Shown piece after piece: positions 1 through 12,802 of a stretch of DNA of 64,000 bases. The position numbers and the translations under genes are program-made. Within the stretch, counting starts at the first letter, position 1, and each line of letters opens with the position of its first letter. The notes below the pieces were generated by a model. It was not told the DNA's origin. It did no database searches and saw nothing but the letters and a program-made list of their open reading frames with translations. Source of the stretch: Diospyros lotus (Eukaryota > Streptophyta > Magnoliopsida > Ericales > Ebenaceae). The stretch is from positions 39,423,119 to 39,487,118 of the forward strand of contig NC_068350.1 of the NCBI RefSeq assembly GCF_014633365.1, read 5' to 3'.

Positions 1-1516
1 TTGGGGTTAGGTTCTTAGAGAAATTGGTTATGGTTAGAATTAGGAAAATGTGTTAAAGAGTTTATTATGTATGTTGAGATGACTTTATGTGAATGAAAAG
101 TAATAAGAATGGTATTACGATGTTATGTGGTTATGTACATGAAGAGTTATGAGTTATGGAGAAATGTTATGTAAAGTTAAGCTGGGAAGATATAAAGTTA
201 ATAATGTCAGTAAGTGTGTCTAAGGGTATGGGTACAAAGCCACTGACTGTTAATCGTGGGTCGTGGCAGTTGATGGCTGGATGTATGGGCGCCAGTCATC
301 GGTTGTTACGATAAGCGCTAGACGGCCAGAAGAGCTGGTACTCCAGATTCCCGCCTTGGTTTGTGCATTTCATGATGTGTGTGCTACAAAGGGCTGGGTT
401 GCATTCACGTGGGGACATGCTTTGTGTGTGATGGGATGTATGAGCATTTGCATGACCCGGTTGGTCCAAGAGCCAATTTGGGTACCCTAGATGAGCATAT
501 GCATTTAGAGCATGTCGCGTGTGTGAATTCTTATGTGTGGGCGTAGCAGGGCCTGATGTTTGGTTTATGGGGGCCTTGTCATCACGTTTATGCTACGGAA
601 GCCCTTGCATTTCTTATGTGTTGCATCGCATGGTTCTAATGTTACTGTTATTCTGGACGGGAGTACCGTGCCAGGTGTCGGGAGTACCGACTCATGTGAG
701 CTTCGGCTCGGCTTAGATTTTAGCTCGGGGTTGGCCCGAGGGAAGACCAAGATCGCGGAAGTATATGATTATGTGATGTATGACATGATGAACACATGAG
801 AATATGATGGGAATCAGGAAAAGTATGTAACAAGTATCAGGAAAAGACAAAAGTTGAATGTCAGGAAAAGCCGACCATGTCAGGAAAAGGCTGGTCTAAG
901 AGAATGATGATATGGTAGCCTATGTTAGGCTACAACAGGTTTGTATGTGGGACCCGGGTGCCAATGTTTGACTTATGTGGGCCCCTGGTTCCTTATGTGC
1001 AGTTTATTTTATGTTATGCATGTAGAAGTAAGGTACGTATAACTCATGACATGGCGTGATTTCATTGACATGAATTGCATGGGGTGTCATGGGAAGAGTC
1101 CTATCCTAAACCCGTAACTTTCTTTCTAGAGCTTGCTGAGTCTCGCGACTCATGTTGTTTTACATCATTCCAGGTCAGCATATCCTGAGACCGCAGGTGT
1201 GTTCATCGGGGTTTGGGTCCAGACCGTCATGTCATGGTAGCAAGTGCAGAGCTCTCCCAAACCTAGATCCTGGGTGTCATCGTGTCCTAATAAGGTTAAT
1301 GTTTTCAGAGTTTGTCGCATGTTATGTAAGCCCAGGTGGGCCCAACTGATGAATGGTTTGTAAAGATTATGATGAGATGTTGTAATAAAGAAAAATTATG
1401 ATTTCAAAAAGGGTTATGTGTGTGTTGTAGGTGCGTCATTATTCGATATCATTTTAGTAATGACCCTCTCACGGATCCTCTTGGTGCTCGGGGGCTCCGG
1501 GAGGCGAGCCGTTACA
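1..1516 (+). mobile_element. 3' part of a long Ty3/gypsy-type LTR
   Basis: The stretch carries no credible gene and ends in GTTACA at 1516, the usual CA end of an LTR. It shares sequence with the solo LTR at 29412-32127 in the opposite orientation: both hold the paired CGGGAGTACC motifs (here about 658-690) and the GCTTGCTGAGTCTCNCGACTC block (here about 1131-1150). The 5' end lies outside the window, so it cannot be seen whether this is a solo LTR or part of a full element. Assignment to Ty3/gypsy rests on LTR length and ends, not on a coding domain. Confidence 0.7.
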
Positions 1517-1999
1517 TTATCAATTTAGTTAAAATTATTTAAAATAATAAATTTATTTTTTTATTTTTAAATTAAACTCTCCCACATATCACGCGGGTTC
1601 ACCACTAGTTAAAAATTTAATTTAAAAAAATAAAAATAAAAATAAATTTAACAAAATTTTAATAATTTTAAAATATATATAATTTTTTTATTTTTAATAA
1701 ATTAATTTAATTCAATTAATTTATTTTTAATTTATTCCTTTATTCTTTTAAAAAATGATAAATTAATTAATATTTTTCTTTCTATATTAAAAAATATAAA
1801 ATATAATTCTGAAAAATAGTGGTATATAATTTATATATGTAATTATATAACAAGGGAAGTTGGTAGATCAGGCGGTTTCAAGCATGCAATGGCATATGGG
1901 AGGTTGTGGGCTCGCCACGTGGCGCGCGGATATGCGGCCACGTGGCTGGGCGGGTGGGCAACCGTGTGGGCGCGGGCGGGTGAGAGAGTAAAATTTTTA
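1517..1999. other. AT-rich spacer with a short GC-rich patch, no gene
   Basis: Mostly A/T runs. A GC-rich patch at about 1905-1980 contains two GCCACGTGGC palindromes (G-box core CACGTG). No reading frame or RNA gene was recognised. It may be internal sequence of the CACTA element whose end follows at 2000-2455. Confidence 0.5.
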
Positions 2000-2455
2000 A
2001 TTTTATTTTAATTTTAGCGGCGGTTTTAAAAACCGCCGCTAAAATTAAAAATTTTTAATTTTTTTTAATTTTAGCGGCGGTTTCTAAAACCGCCGCTAAA
2101 ATTTTAAATTTTAATTTTTTTTTTAATTTTTTATTTTTTTTAAATTTTAATTTTTTTAATTTTTGCGGCGGTTGAAAAACCGCCGCTAAAATAAAAAATT
2201 TTAATTTTTTTTAATTTTAGCGGCGATTTTTAAAACCGCCGCTAAAATTAAAAAAAACCGCCGCTAAATCACTGATTTTGCGGCGGTTTTAAAACCGCCG
2301 CAAAATCAGTGATTTAGCGGCGGTTATTCCAGCGGTTGGTCAAAACCGCCGCTAAATGCTCCACGACGGCTGGTTCAGCGGCGGTTTTGAAAACCGCCCC
2401 TAAATCACTTAGCGGCGGTTAAAAACCGTCGCTAAATGCCAGTTTTTTTGTAGTG
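2000..2455. mobile_element. Right end of a CACTA (En/Spm) transposon with palindromic subterminal repeats
   Basis: The segment ends in TTTTTTTGTAGTG, the reverse complement of the CACTACAAAAAAA terminus of plant CACTA elements. Inside are about ten hairpins built on AGCGGCGGTTTT / AAAACCGCCGCT, matching the subterminal repeats that bind CACTA transposase in this superfamily. The opposite terminus was not found, so the left border is arbitrary. No transposase frame is present. Confidence 0.75.
2256..2325. repeat. Perfect 70-bp palindrome without spacer
   Basis: Two 35-bp arms (2256-2290 and 2291-2325) are exact reverse complements and meet at TTTT|AAAA. The arms combine two copies of the GCCGC repeat with ATCACTGATTTT between them. 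It lies in the CACTA subterminal region. Confidence 0.9.
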
Positions 2456-2718
2456 GTAATTAATCTTTCGCAACAGTTAGTTCAATTCGATTCAAACTAT
2501 TGATCACTTCGATTCAATTTCCAAATATATTATTAGTTAAGAGTTTTGTATTTGTAATAAATATGAAACTAATACTAATTTAATTATAAAAAATAATATT
2601 ATTTTTTAATTTAATGTTAACTCCACCACTGGTTTTCAACAACTTAATTACTAGTACATTTGTGTTATGTGAAAGAACTTGGGTCTTCCAACACTAGTTG
2701 TACATAGGCTTGACAATA

Positions 2719-3948
2719 TCATTTAGATTTGATGGGAATGGGTTCGATTAACAATGAAACCACACGATCTTTATTCTTGCCTTCAATATCATGTCCATGT
2801 CCATCTCCATATTGGTAGATGAATTGGGCAACCCTAGCCATGTTCATCGCCATGTCAACAAAACCTCGATTTAAAGGTGAATTTGCAGCTCTAGCTCCAT
2901 TGATCTTGCTCCATGCTTCACTAATCAAGTGCTTGACATGTTTGCGAGCATCCTCTACAGAAGCTCCAATTTCATGCATGTATATTTGGATTGATTTAGA
3001 CACATCGCCTCTTTCCATCTCATCCTATACAAATCAAGATAAAAATTAACTTATTTGCATCGAAAGCAATACATTCGTTTAGTAAAGATTTAAAAAAGAT
3101 AGCATTGCGTGGTATAATTTGCTCACAAACGATGTTTCCAAATCATTCGCTAGCCTTACAACGATCGCCGACCACTTAATTATATCTGAGTATGCCTCCA
3201 AGCATTGCAACTCGTCATCACCTATGGAATTTGAACTTAAAAAATAACCATGTAAGAGCATTATAGGAACGGTTGATGTAATCCAGGCATGGTTTAGATA
3301 CTCATCAAGCATTGGTATATAGCCAGTGTAATGCCATTTTGCCTCCCTCATGTAACCTTGGCATAAATCTTGCCACTACAACATTTGAACAATAATTAGA
3401 TATGAAATAGCATTTCGATAATTAATAGTGCCATTATTAGTGTCACTTTAATCTAATTAATAATAAAGTTTTTATATGATACTTTTTTTTTAGGTATGAG
3501 AGGATGTGAACGTTGTGTTCCTTAAGAGTGTCGTAAGTCATTTCATTAACGCAATTGTAGAAACCGAAGAAACATATCTTCATGTAGTCTGGAAGTTGTT
3601 CCACTGCATTGACATCTCAACTGAGAACCCAAATTGTTTGTCATTAATTTTGATATAAAATATCACCATAAATATTAAATTTAAATGTATGGATGATATT
3701 TTCTTTAAATAAACCAACATTTTGACAACCTTTCAACTGCATTTGTGAAGAGTTGAAGCTCATCCAATGTACCATAAATGTCATACATATCATCAATGGA
3801 AGTTAAGATTTGGTTGATTCTTGTGATCATTCTTATGTAGTATTGGAATTGAGGCTTGTAACCCTGTCCAACAGCCCATAAAAAATTCTCCAGTATCCTG
3901 TCCCTTCCGAAGGGTAACCTCTCCCTCCATCTTAAGCTGTCCCACCAC
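2719..3948 (-). pseudogene. Terpene synthase pseudogene, exons 4-7 only
   Basis: Four exons align with the intact gene at 21018-24937: exon 4 3948-3730 (219 bp), exon 5 3620-3483 (138 bp), exon 6 3375-3127 (249 bp), exon 7 3024-2719 (306 bp). The metal-binding motifs are still readable: DDMYD in exon 4 and NDLETSFDE across exons 6-7. Three defects mark it as dead. Exons 1-3 are missing, since homology stops in intron 3 near 4085. The conserved Trp codon TGG at the start of exon 5 is TGA (3617-3619). Exon 5 is also one base short of the family's 139 bp, from a loss in an A-run at its 3' end. Frames in exons 4, 6 and 7 are open, so decay is fairly recent. Confidence 0.9.
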
Positions 3949-4604
3949 CTAATAGTTAAGACACCAATGAAGAAAAAACAAATCATTAAATACATAAAAT
4001 TTAGTGTTAAAAATTTAGTAAAATAGTTATTATATGAAAAAATACATAAAATAAAAAATACACAGAAGGTAGCTATAGCAAATGTTATGTGTGATTATGT
4101 ATTGGGCCTATGTTATGTATATAATTAATTTTTGAAAATATTTTTACATGCAAATCAAATATCAGAAATAAAGAAAAATATAGTATAAAATATTTTCCCT
4201 TCACGACAAACAGAGCTTTTATCTTATTATTTTTTGTCGAGGAGTGCTTCTAGTGTAAAATATGTTATGTTGTTCTTTTGCATAAATTTATATTGTCAAT
4301 GTAATTTTTTAAAAATCAATTGACAATATATATGTTATGACACAAATCCTAAGATGAATCGATAAGGTGTAGTTGATGATGAAGATAGAGATTCCTTCTT
4401 TTAACTCAATTGGTGATAAGATTGGATAACAACCATCTAGATCAAAACTTTAAGTTGCAAACAGTTAATCCACGAAACGGAGGAACATAAGTACACTGAT
4501 CAATATATGGGTGCTTATTATAAGAATAAGTACACTGATCTATATATATGTCCGCTAAGTCTTAAAAAATAAAGAATCGTTTCTTACTTGGACTTCTTTA
4601 CGCT

Positions 4605-6684
4605 GCTATTGTAATATCCTAGGACATCATCATAATTTGATATTTTAAACCCTAGATAAATTATTAGAATTTTAGTTGGTATGTATAAATTTAGTAGTTA
4701 AATTTATTGTGTTGTAATTAAATTATATAAAGTTTATAGTAAAAATATTTGAAATTTTGTATTAAAATTGGATTTTATACTAATGAATGTGTATATATAT
4801 ATATTATAAAATCGTATGTATGTATGTATGTACATTATATATATATATATATATAAAATCAAAAAATCAAAAATCTGGGAAAAATCAGAGCAGGCGTGCG
4901 GCCATACTTTGGTCGCGCCTGTAATCGAGTACAGAGGAGATGGGGGGCTTTAATGAAGAAATGGCCGTTGGAGTGGCCTTCTAGGATGCGTGGCGCTCAT
5001 GATGGGACAACTCGCGGCGAGTTTCGACTATAAATAGTCGCGTTCGAGCAACCTCCTTCATTAGAATTTTTTACTTCATAGATCGGGCATTTGGGGCAGT
5101 GTTTGAGAGTTTTGGGAGTAGGGTTTTAGTCCTTGCATCATGGGCAAGGTTTCTGGAGCGTTTGGTGGCCAATGGAGTAGCGGAGAAGGAGAATCAAGCC
5201 TCGCCGAAAAATCGTGACTTTGCTGGAGCCGAGACTTCAAACACGAAATCGAGGTATTTTTGTTATTTTTTTCTCGATTTTAAGGTTGTAATCGGGTTCG
5301 GGAGGTCAAAATTAAGGGGGAGGGAAGCTTTTTTTGAAGCTTGGAAGCTCGGCAGGGTCGCCGGCTGCGATTTGGCTGTCGAAGAAGACGACTCGAGGGG
5401 GGGTTGGGCACGTGGCCACACGCGCCCGCCAGTAGGAAGAAGGCGTGTGGCCCGCACGCGTCCATCAGGAAAGAAAGAAAAAAAAGAAAAGAAGAAAAAT
5501 AAAAAGAAAATAGAAAAATTTTGCTAAAATTTTCAGAAAATCTAGAATTTAATTTATGTCTTATTTTGTGAAAAAATTTCTGGAAAATACTAAATTAATT
5601 ATTCATTTAAGTAATTTTTTAAATATGGAAATAAGGAAAAAAATAGGAATTTAATCTAGAAAATTTCAAGAAAATTCGAAAAGACTAGAAATGTTATTTT
5701 AAAAATATTAGTGAAAGAAAATTGGGTTAAATGATGGTTTAGATATATGTTATGAAATTTAGAGGAAATAAGACTTAGAAAATAAAGAGAAATTGTAAAT
5801 TAACATTTTGAAATAAATTTAATGTTTTAAGAATCCTTGGGGCTCGAGGATTGGGAAATAGCTCGTTTTCCGAAAACAACACGCTTTTCGAGATAACTTA
5901 AATTATGAAAGGTAAGTGTATTGTTGCAAGATTAGTACGGTTATAGATATTTATGTTTACACATGATCTCCGAGAATGCTTCATCATATTAACATGCCAT
6001 GATAAGTATTCATCACGTAGACTGCACACATGACATGCTATGAAATGCATATGTACATGTTGATATTATTGATCACATGCATCGTGGCCGTAGGGAGTAT
6101 GAATTAACACCGCTACTGTACCAAGGGTGCCCTCATACACGCCAGCTTCAAAAGAGGTGATAGTAAAAAATTATAAATAGCATGAAGGGTGCAGTTGACA
6201 CCTACAATGAGTAAGACATTGCATACACACATATTAAACATCTTGTACCTTTACTTAGATGATTCATCATCTAATTCGGGTTTTGCCCCTAGAATATTCA
6301 ACGTTTCAATCGGGACTTACAGTGATGGTACAAAAGTCGAAGATGTGTAACGACATGAGTCGTCGAGAAGTAAGCAAGTGTACCATGTTGTGTTGTAGTA
6401 TGGATATTTCAAGGATTATGTACATTTTAAATTATCTTTAGAATCTTATGTATCAACTTTGTAATAAGTACCATGTTCAGTTATCTATGTATGAAATGTT
6501 ATGATCAGGTTCGATTTCAGCTTCCGCTTTATAAGATTTTATTTATCTCTAGTGTGTAACTTATTTCGTCAAGCACTAGATAGGTCTAAGGGAATTTCAG
6601 GGTGATGTAGTGTGGAAAGAAAAAATAAGATCCTAAATTCCCTAAGACATAACACGCCCTGAGTAGGTGGGGTGTTACAGCTAT
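4605..6684 (+). mobile_element. Solo LTR, copy A, with 5-bp target duplication
   Basis: The LTR runs from TGTAATATCC at 4610 to GGTGTTACA at 6679 (2070 bp). It is flanked by perfect GCTAT duplications at 4605-4609 and 6680-6684. A TATA box (TATAAATA, 5029-5036) lies in the expected promoter zone. No second LTR or internal gag-pol region is present, so the element has recombined to a solo LTR. The short open frames inside (such as 5099-5527) are LTR transcript region and not genes. Length and TG...CA ends suggest a Ty3/gypsy element; this is inference. Confidence 0.88.
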
Positions 6685-7569
6685 CATTGTTGACACTAGC
6701 TTGATGCCTATTCTCTTTTCTTTTTTTTTTTATGATCCAAATTTTGCCAGACTAATCCTAGGAAGAGCGGTCTTCCTCCCCTGATTCGCCCTCCGATCAA
6801 ATTTGAATACGGTTACCCACTTTATGAACCTTACCTTTATGTTGAGCAGACAGGACTTCTGAAAGGGCAACAGGGCACACCATAACCCTACCTCCACATG
6901 GGTGACTTTCCTTCCAGCTAATGGTACCAACAATTTTGCCTTTCCAAGACGCCACAAGTGTTACAATTGTGACTCGGAATTTAAATTTGACTGAAACTTG
7001 GTTTCCTAATTTGACCGCCACTATAATTTCAAATTTGACTTTGATTATGATGTTGTCAAATTCGATTTTGTGTGATATACATTTATCAGTTTGCAATAAT
7101 CTTAGATATCCATGTTAATAATAATTTATCCTATTTTTAATGTATAATTATATATCCATGTTAATATAATATAAAATGTTAGATACTATCATAAAAGTGG
7201 TAAAATAGTAGCCAAATCCATATTTTTATCGCTACTCAAATTTTTCATTGTTTTGATTATATCTCTGAACTTGATTTTCGAGTCAATTTAGTTCATGTAC
7301 TTTGAGTGTTTTTTTTTTTCATGTACACTACAAGAAAAACGGGATTTAGCGACGAATTTTTAGCGATGGACATTTCCGTCGCTATTTTGCAACGGAATAA
7401 CGACGGATTTGCGATGGATTAATTTTTTTTTTTTTTTAGAATTAGCAACGGATTTTAGCGATGGAATATTTTTCCGTTGCTACAAAAATAAAAAAAATTA
7501 TTTTTTTAGCGACGGAAAAAGTAATCCGTCGCTAATTTTAGCGACGGAAATAATTTTCCGTCGCTAAAT

Positions 7570-8500
7570 TTTAATAATAATAAAAAAATAAAAATTAAAT
7601 TTTTATATAGCGATGGAATTTGTTTCTGTCGCTATTTTTAGCGACAGAAAAAAGTTTCTATCACAATATTTTAAAAGAAAAAGTTAATTTTAATATTAGT
7701 TTAAATAATTAAAATAAAATTTTAAATTTAAATTTTTTATTATTAAAATTTAACGATGGAACGATATTTCCATCGCTAAAAATAGCAATGGATATAACTT
7801 TCCGTCGCTAAATTTTAATAATAATAAAAAAATAAAAATTAAATTTTTATATAGCGACGGAATTTGTTTCTGTCACTATTTGTAGTCATGGAAAAAAGTT
7901 TCCGTCGCAATATTTTAAAAGAAAAAATTAATTTTAATATTAGTTTAAATAATTAAAATAAAATTTTAAATTTAAATTTTTTATTATTAAAATTTAGCGA
8001 CGGAACGATATTTCCGTCGCTAAAAATAGCAACGGATATAACTTTCCGTCATTAAATTTTAATAATAATAAAAAAATAAAAATTAAATTTTTATCTAGCG
8101 ACGGAATATGTTTCTGTCGCTATTTTTAGCGACGAAAAAAAATTTTCGTCGCAATATTTTAAAAGAAAAAATTAATTTTAATATTAGTTTAAATAATTAA
8201 AATAAAATTTTAAATTTAAATTTTTTATTATTAAAATTTAGCGACGGAACGATATTTCCATCGCTAAAAATAGCAACGGATATAACTTTCCGTCGTTAAG
8301 TTTTAATAATAATAAATAAATAAAAATTAAATTTTTATATAGCGACGGAATTTGTTTCTGTCGCTATTTTTAGCGATGGAAATTTCCGTCGCAATATTTT
8401 AAAAGAAAAAATTAATTTTAATATTAGTTTAAATAATTAAAATAAAATTTTAAATTAAAAAAATTAAAAAATTAAAATTAGCAACGGATTATTCAAATCC
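7570..8500. repeat. Tandem repeat, about 244-bp unit, four copies
   Basis: The landmark TTTTAATAATAAT(A) recurs at 7570, 7813, 8057 and 8301, giving periods of 243-244 bp. Each unit contains six to eight copies of the GCGACGGA subterminal motif in alternating orientation plus an AT-rich linker. Units differ by scattered point changes. It lies in the left subterminal region of the CACTA element. Confidence 0.85.
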
Positions 8501-8836
8501 GTCGCTGATTTAGCCACGGATTCAATATTCTGTCGCTACCTTTAATTTTTAATTGTTTTATTTAATTAATTTATAAATATTTAAATTTGGAATGAATATT
8601 TAAATATACATTTAACCATGAGATGAATATTAAAAAATTAATTTATAAAATTTAAATAAATATATTAATATTAAAAATCATAACATTGCTAAATTCTAAC
8701 TATATGAATTAAATGTATAATAATTAATTATTTGTAATATTTATTAACTGTGTACAAAATGTAAACAATAATGGGCTTGTAATATTTATTAACTATGAGA
8801 ATTTTTTGCTAAGCTAAAAGGTTTAAAAACCATAAT

Positions 8837-9093
8837 GGGCTTGTTTTTTTGCAGCTTAAAAGCTGTAATTTTTAACTTCTAGCTTAAAAAAAATGGTAAT
8901 GTATTGTTTGTTTTAATTTGTAGAATTATAACTTATAGCTTCTACTAGCTTTTAGAATGGGTAGAAGTTGGCTTTTTCAAAGATAAGGTACCCCAACTTC
9001 TACATCTTTCTGAGAAGTTGCAACAAATAAGTTCACAACTTATTTTAAGTTATAAACTATAATTTCTTTAATCAAGCTGCAACAAACATGACC
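8837..9093. mobile_element. Small inverted-repeat element (MITE-like) nested in the CACTA element
   Basis: Left end GGGCTTGTTTTTTTGCAGCTT and right end (reverse complement) GGTCATGTTTGTTGCAGCTT form an imperfect 20-bp inverted repeat. AAT flanks both sides. There is no coding capacity. The end sequence resembles Tourist-type elements, but the superfamily is uncertain. Confidence 0.5.
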
Positions 9094-12040
9094 AATATAT
9101 GAACGACATTGTGTCTTATACTTGATAACAATATCATATGTCACTATCTAATATAAATATTATGTACAAAACATTAATGTGGATCAAGAAAAAAATAAAT
9201 ATATCTCTTTATCATTTGTCCTCTCTAATTTTGTCTCTGACTTATAGATGAAATTCAACAATCTGAAACTCGCTATGTTGATCAGATGGGTTCTGTCATT
9301 AGTATTGTTCTATTCTATAATTGAGAATCCTAAGTTCCCTGGATGTTTTTAATTTTTATTTTTTAAATTTTTTTATGAAACTCAAAAATTACCCTAAAAA
9401 TTTATAAATGTTATGTAGATTTTATTTAATATAATTTTTATTTATAGAAAAATTAATTTTTTAATATAACAAACTATTAATAAATAATTCAATATATCAA
9501 ATTAATTTTTAAATAAATATTAATTTAAAATATAATAATTTAAATTATTTTATTATCACATTTTAGATAATTATAGTAAGATTTTATTTAATAATAAAAT
9601 TTTATTTAAAATACATTATTTTTATTAATGAAATAATTATTAATATTATTTTTATAAGTTATATTATTTTTTATATAATTAAAATATTAAAAATAAATAA
9701 ATTCAAGAGGCAAGAATTTATTTTAATAATAGTTTTAATAATAAAAAAATTAAAAAATACATTTTTAGATAGAGACGGAATTTATTTTCTATCATTAATT
9801 TTACCGATGGAATTTATCTTCTGTTGCAAATATTAGAGACGGAAATAAATTCCGTCCATAAAGTTTAAAATAAAAAATAAAAAATTAAATTTTACAACAG
9901 AATTAATATTCTGTCACTACTTTAGCGATGCAAAACTATTTCCATTGCTAAAAAATTAAATTTTAATTGTAATTTTTTTGCTTTTGAAATATAGAGACAA
10001 AAAAATTTTTTCATCGCAAATTTTAAAAATAAAAAATTAAAATTTAATACAGAATCAAATAACAAAAAATAAATAAATAAATAAATTTAGTGACAAATTG
10101 TACGAGTTCGTCGCTGATGTAGATACGGAACTTTCAATCTGTCGCTAAACTTAATTTTTATTTATTTATTTAATTAATTTATAAATATTAAATTCTATAA
10201 GAAATTAAATATATTAATGTATATTTAATTAAAAAAATTAAAAATTTAGATAAATATATTAAATTTAAAAATCATAATATTACTAAATTCCAAATACATT
10301 AATTAATATATTTCATTTGCATAAAAATAAAACAATATCGAGGAATTACATTATATAGAAAAGAGTTTATAAGCTATCTTATCAATGTCTTATTCTCTAT
10401 AATTAGGAGAATTATATAAAAATAAAACAATTAAATATATAAGTAAGTCATTCACAATAAATAATAAAAAATAAAATATTTATTTAATATATTTATGTAG
10501 TAGCGCTTGTTAAAATGAGCAAGATAAGTAAGTATGAAGATAAGTTCGAAATAGTTTTCGGACTAAGATATTGAATAATGGTTTTCTCCCTTAATAGTTA
10601 TACTAGAAAAAAACTATAGGGGGTTAATTTTTATTTTTGAAGTTTAAGTGTTATGTATAAAATATTAATGTTGAACAAGAAAAAAATAAATATATTTTTA
10701 TATAAATTTAAAAATTCTAATCCATATCCCTCTCTCTTATTTGGCAGTATTTGTTAACCACTAACTATTATTTGTCAACAACCAACTATCAATCACTTGT
10801 CATTATCACCATTATCTTTTTCCTCGCACCATTAGTTGGTGTCGCAACAAATTACCTCATATTATTAAATATTATATCGTTGTTCTTTTGTTGATCATCA
10901 TTTCACTTTTTTCTTTGTATGACAGTATATCGTTAGTTTTAAATATTTATGATTTTTAAAATTTTTAATTTTATTTTTGTTGTTTACTACTTTATTGAAT
11001 CAAATTAATTAAAATTAAATATAACCTCTTTGTTTGTATGACAATATATCGTTAGTTTTTAAAATGTATTATTTTTTAATTTCTAATTTTATTTTTGGTT
11101 TTTACTACTTTATTGAATCAAATTAATTAAAATTCGATATAATCGAATTAATTGAATCAAATTAATAAGAATTATCATTTTTTTAAAATTTGCTTCTATT
11201 CAATTAATGTTTTTAAAAAAAATAAGTTCTTTGTTTTCAATTATATTTTTTAGTTAAAAATAATCTAATCGATTGGATTTTAAGACAATGATTTTTTTAT
11301 GGTAATAAAATGACGTCGTTTTTGGCCTATCACACAATTTTTCAGCTTGTTCGATTTTTTAGCTTATTTGGTTTATCAGTTAATTCAATTTTAATTAATT
11401 TTTTTATATGTTTGTTTGGTTTATTGAATCTGTTTAGTTTATGTAGTCTATATTTAGTTTTTTCTATTGTTAGTTAATTTAATTTATTTGGTTTAATCGG
11501 TCAAGTCAATTTAGTTTAATTTCTCAATTCAATTTATTAATTTTTAATTAATTTGATAATTAAACCGATTGTTTACGTACCCCTAATAATGAGGGAAACT
11601 CTTTATATATGAAAGAGAAAATAATCAAAATTTTCTTCTTTAAAAAATTAAAGACTACCCAACATTCAAAATATATAAAGAATATTGTTACAATATTTTT
11701 GAATTTTTTTTATCTTTTATAAATTTTTTATTAAAATAGTATTTATAACATATCAAATTAATTTATTATAATTATTAGATTTATAATATAAGTATTTTTT
11801 AAATTAATATTAATTTAAAATACAATGATTTAAATTATTTTATTATGATATTTTAAATGATTATAATAAATTATTAATAAAATTATTTAATAATTATCAT
11901 AATTTTAATAATTTTATTTATTATTATAATTTTACATTAATATAAATTTTATTAATTAAATAATAATTATTATTATTTTAATAATTTTAATATTACATAA
12001 ATTTATATATAAAAATTATTAATAAATAAAATTTATTAAT

Positions 12041-12765
12041 GAAAGAGGCGGGGAACTCCCCGCCTCTTTCACTCCCCCCTGTAAACCCCTCCTTTCCCTT
12101 TCCCCCCGTAAAACCCTCCCCCCCCCCCCCCCCCCGCTTTCTCCCTCTTTCCCTCTTCTCCCTTCTCTGCATTACCTTCTCTGTATTACCCTTCTCCCTC
12201 TCTCTCTCTCTCTGGTTTCTGTTGATCCCAAGCGTCTCGGGTGGTGGCCAGTAGTCTTGCTGTTTTAATTGCAGACTCTCGCGGATATATAATCAGCCAT
12301 AAGATTTGGAGGTTTTATAGATATATAGATGTAGCTAGCGTGCATTCGGAAGCATATATTCAGAGGAATTGGAGTTTTTATATTTATATATATAAATAGT
12401 TATAGAAGCAAGCAAGCAATCTGGGGGCAAAACGAAGACGAAGACGACAAGATTATTGGTTCTGGAATCAATGTTCAACTCCAGTAAGTCTCCATTTATT
12501 CCATTCTCCCTTACAACCATAGGCATAGCTAGCCGTTAGCAGCGTCTATAACACCTGTTGAACATTGATTTTGGATTTCATTTTCTTCAACCAGAGAGAG
12601 AAGGAATTAACCTGTGCACATACATACATGTATAATGCTGTGTGGATGATAACAACTGTATAACCCACCCACGCCATCGTCGCCGCTTCTGCATCGCTCG
12701 TCGCGTCCCTGCTGCACACCGCTGTCGCCCCCCGCCACGTCGTCGCTGCCCATTTCCAAAAGGTC

Positions 12766-12780
<15 letters not shown>
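12041..12780 (+). other. GC-rich island inside the CACTA element, possible captured or internal exon sequence
   Basis: This is the only GC-rich part of the element. It starts with a hairpin at 12041-12070 (GAAAGAGGCGGGG and its complement) and contains an 18-base C run (12118-12135) and CT repeats. A segment at about 12670-12762 has exon-like composition and ends AAAAG|GTCCTC, a possible donor site. The frames are low-complexity and match no protein I recognise. It may be the 5' end of a degenerate element gene or a captured host fragment. Confidence 0.35.

Positions 12781-12802
<22 letters not shown>

Noticed and set aside
5099..5527. 142-codon open frame, with a similar one at 16118-16510
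   Set aside because: Both lie inside the solo LTRs, start after the LTR TATA box, end in Lys-rich low-complexity sequence and differ by frame shifts; they are LTR transcript sequence.
6797..7096. 99-codon minus-strand frame, repeated at 17776-18075
   Set aside because: Shared only because units A and B are duplicates; no domain or family features, and the frame is not kept in unit C.
7326..8500. Regular repeats with spacers that might be taken for a CRISPR array
   Set aside because: Repeats alternate in orientation, vary in sequence, lie at CACTA ends and the genome is a plant.
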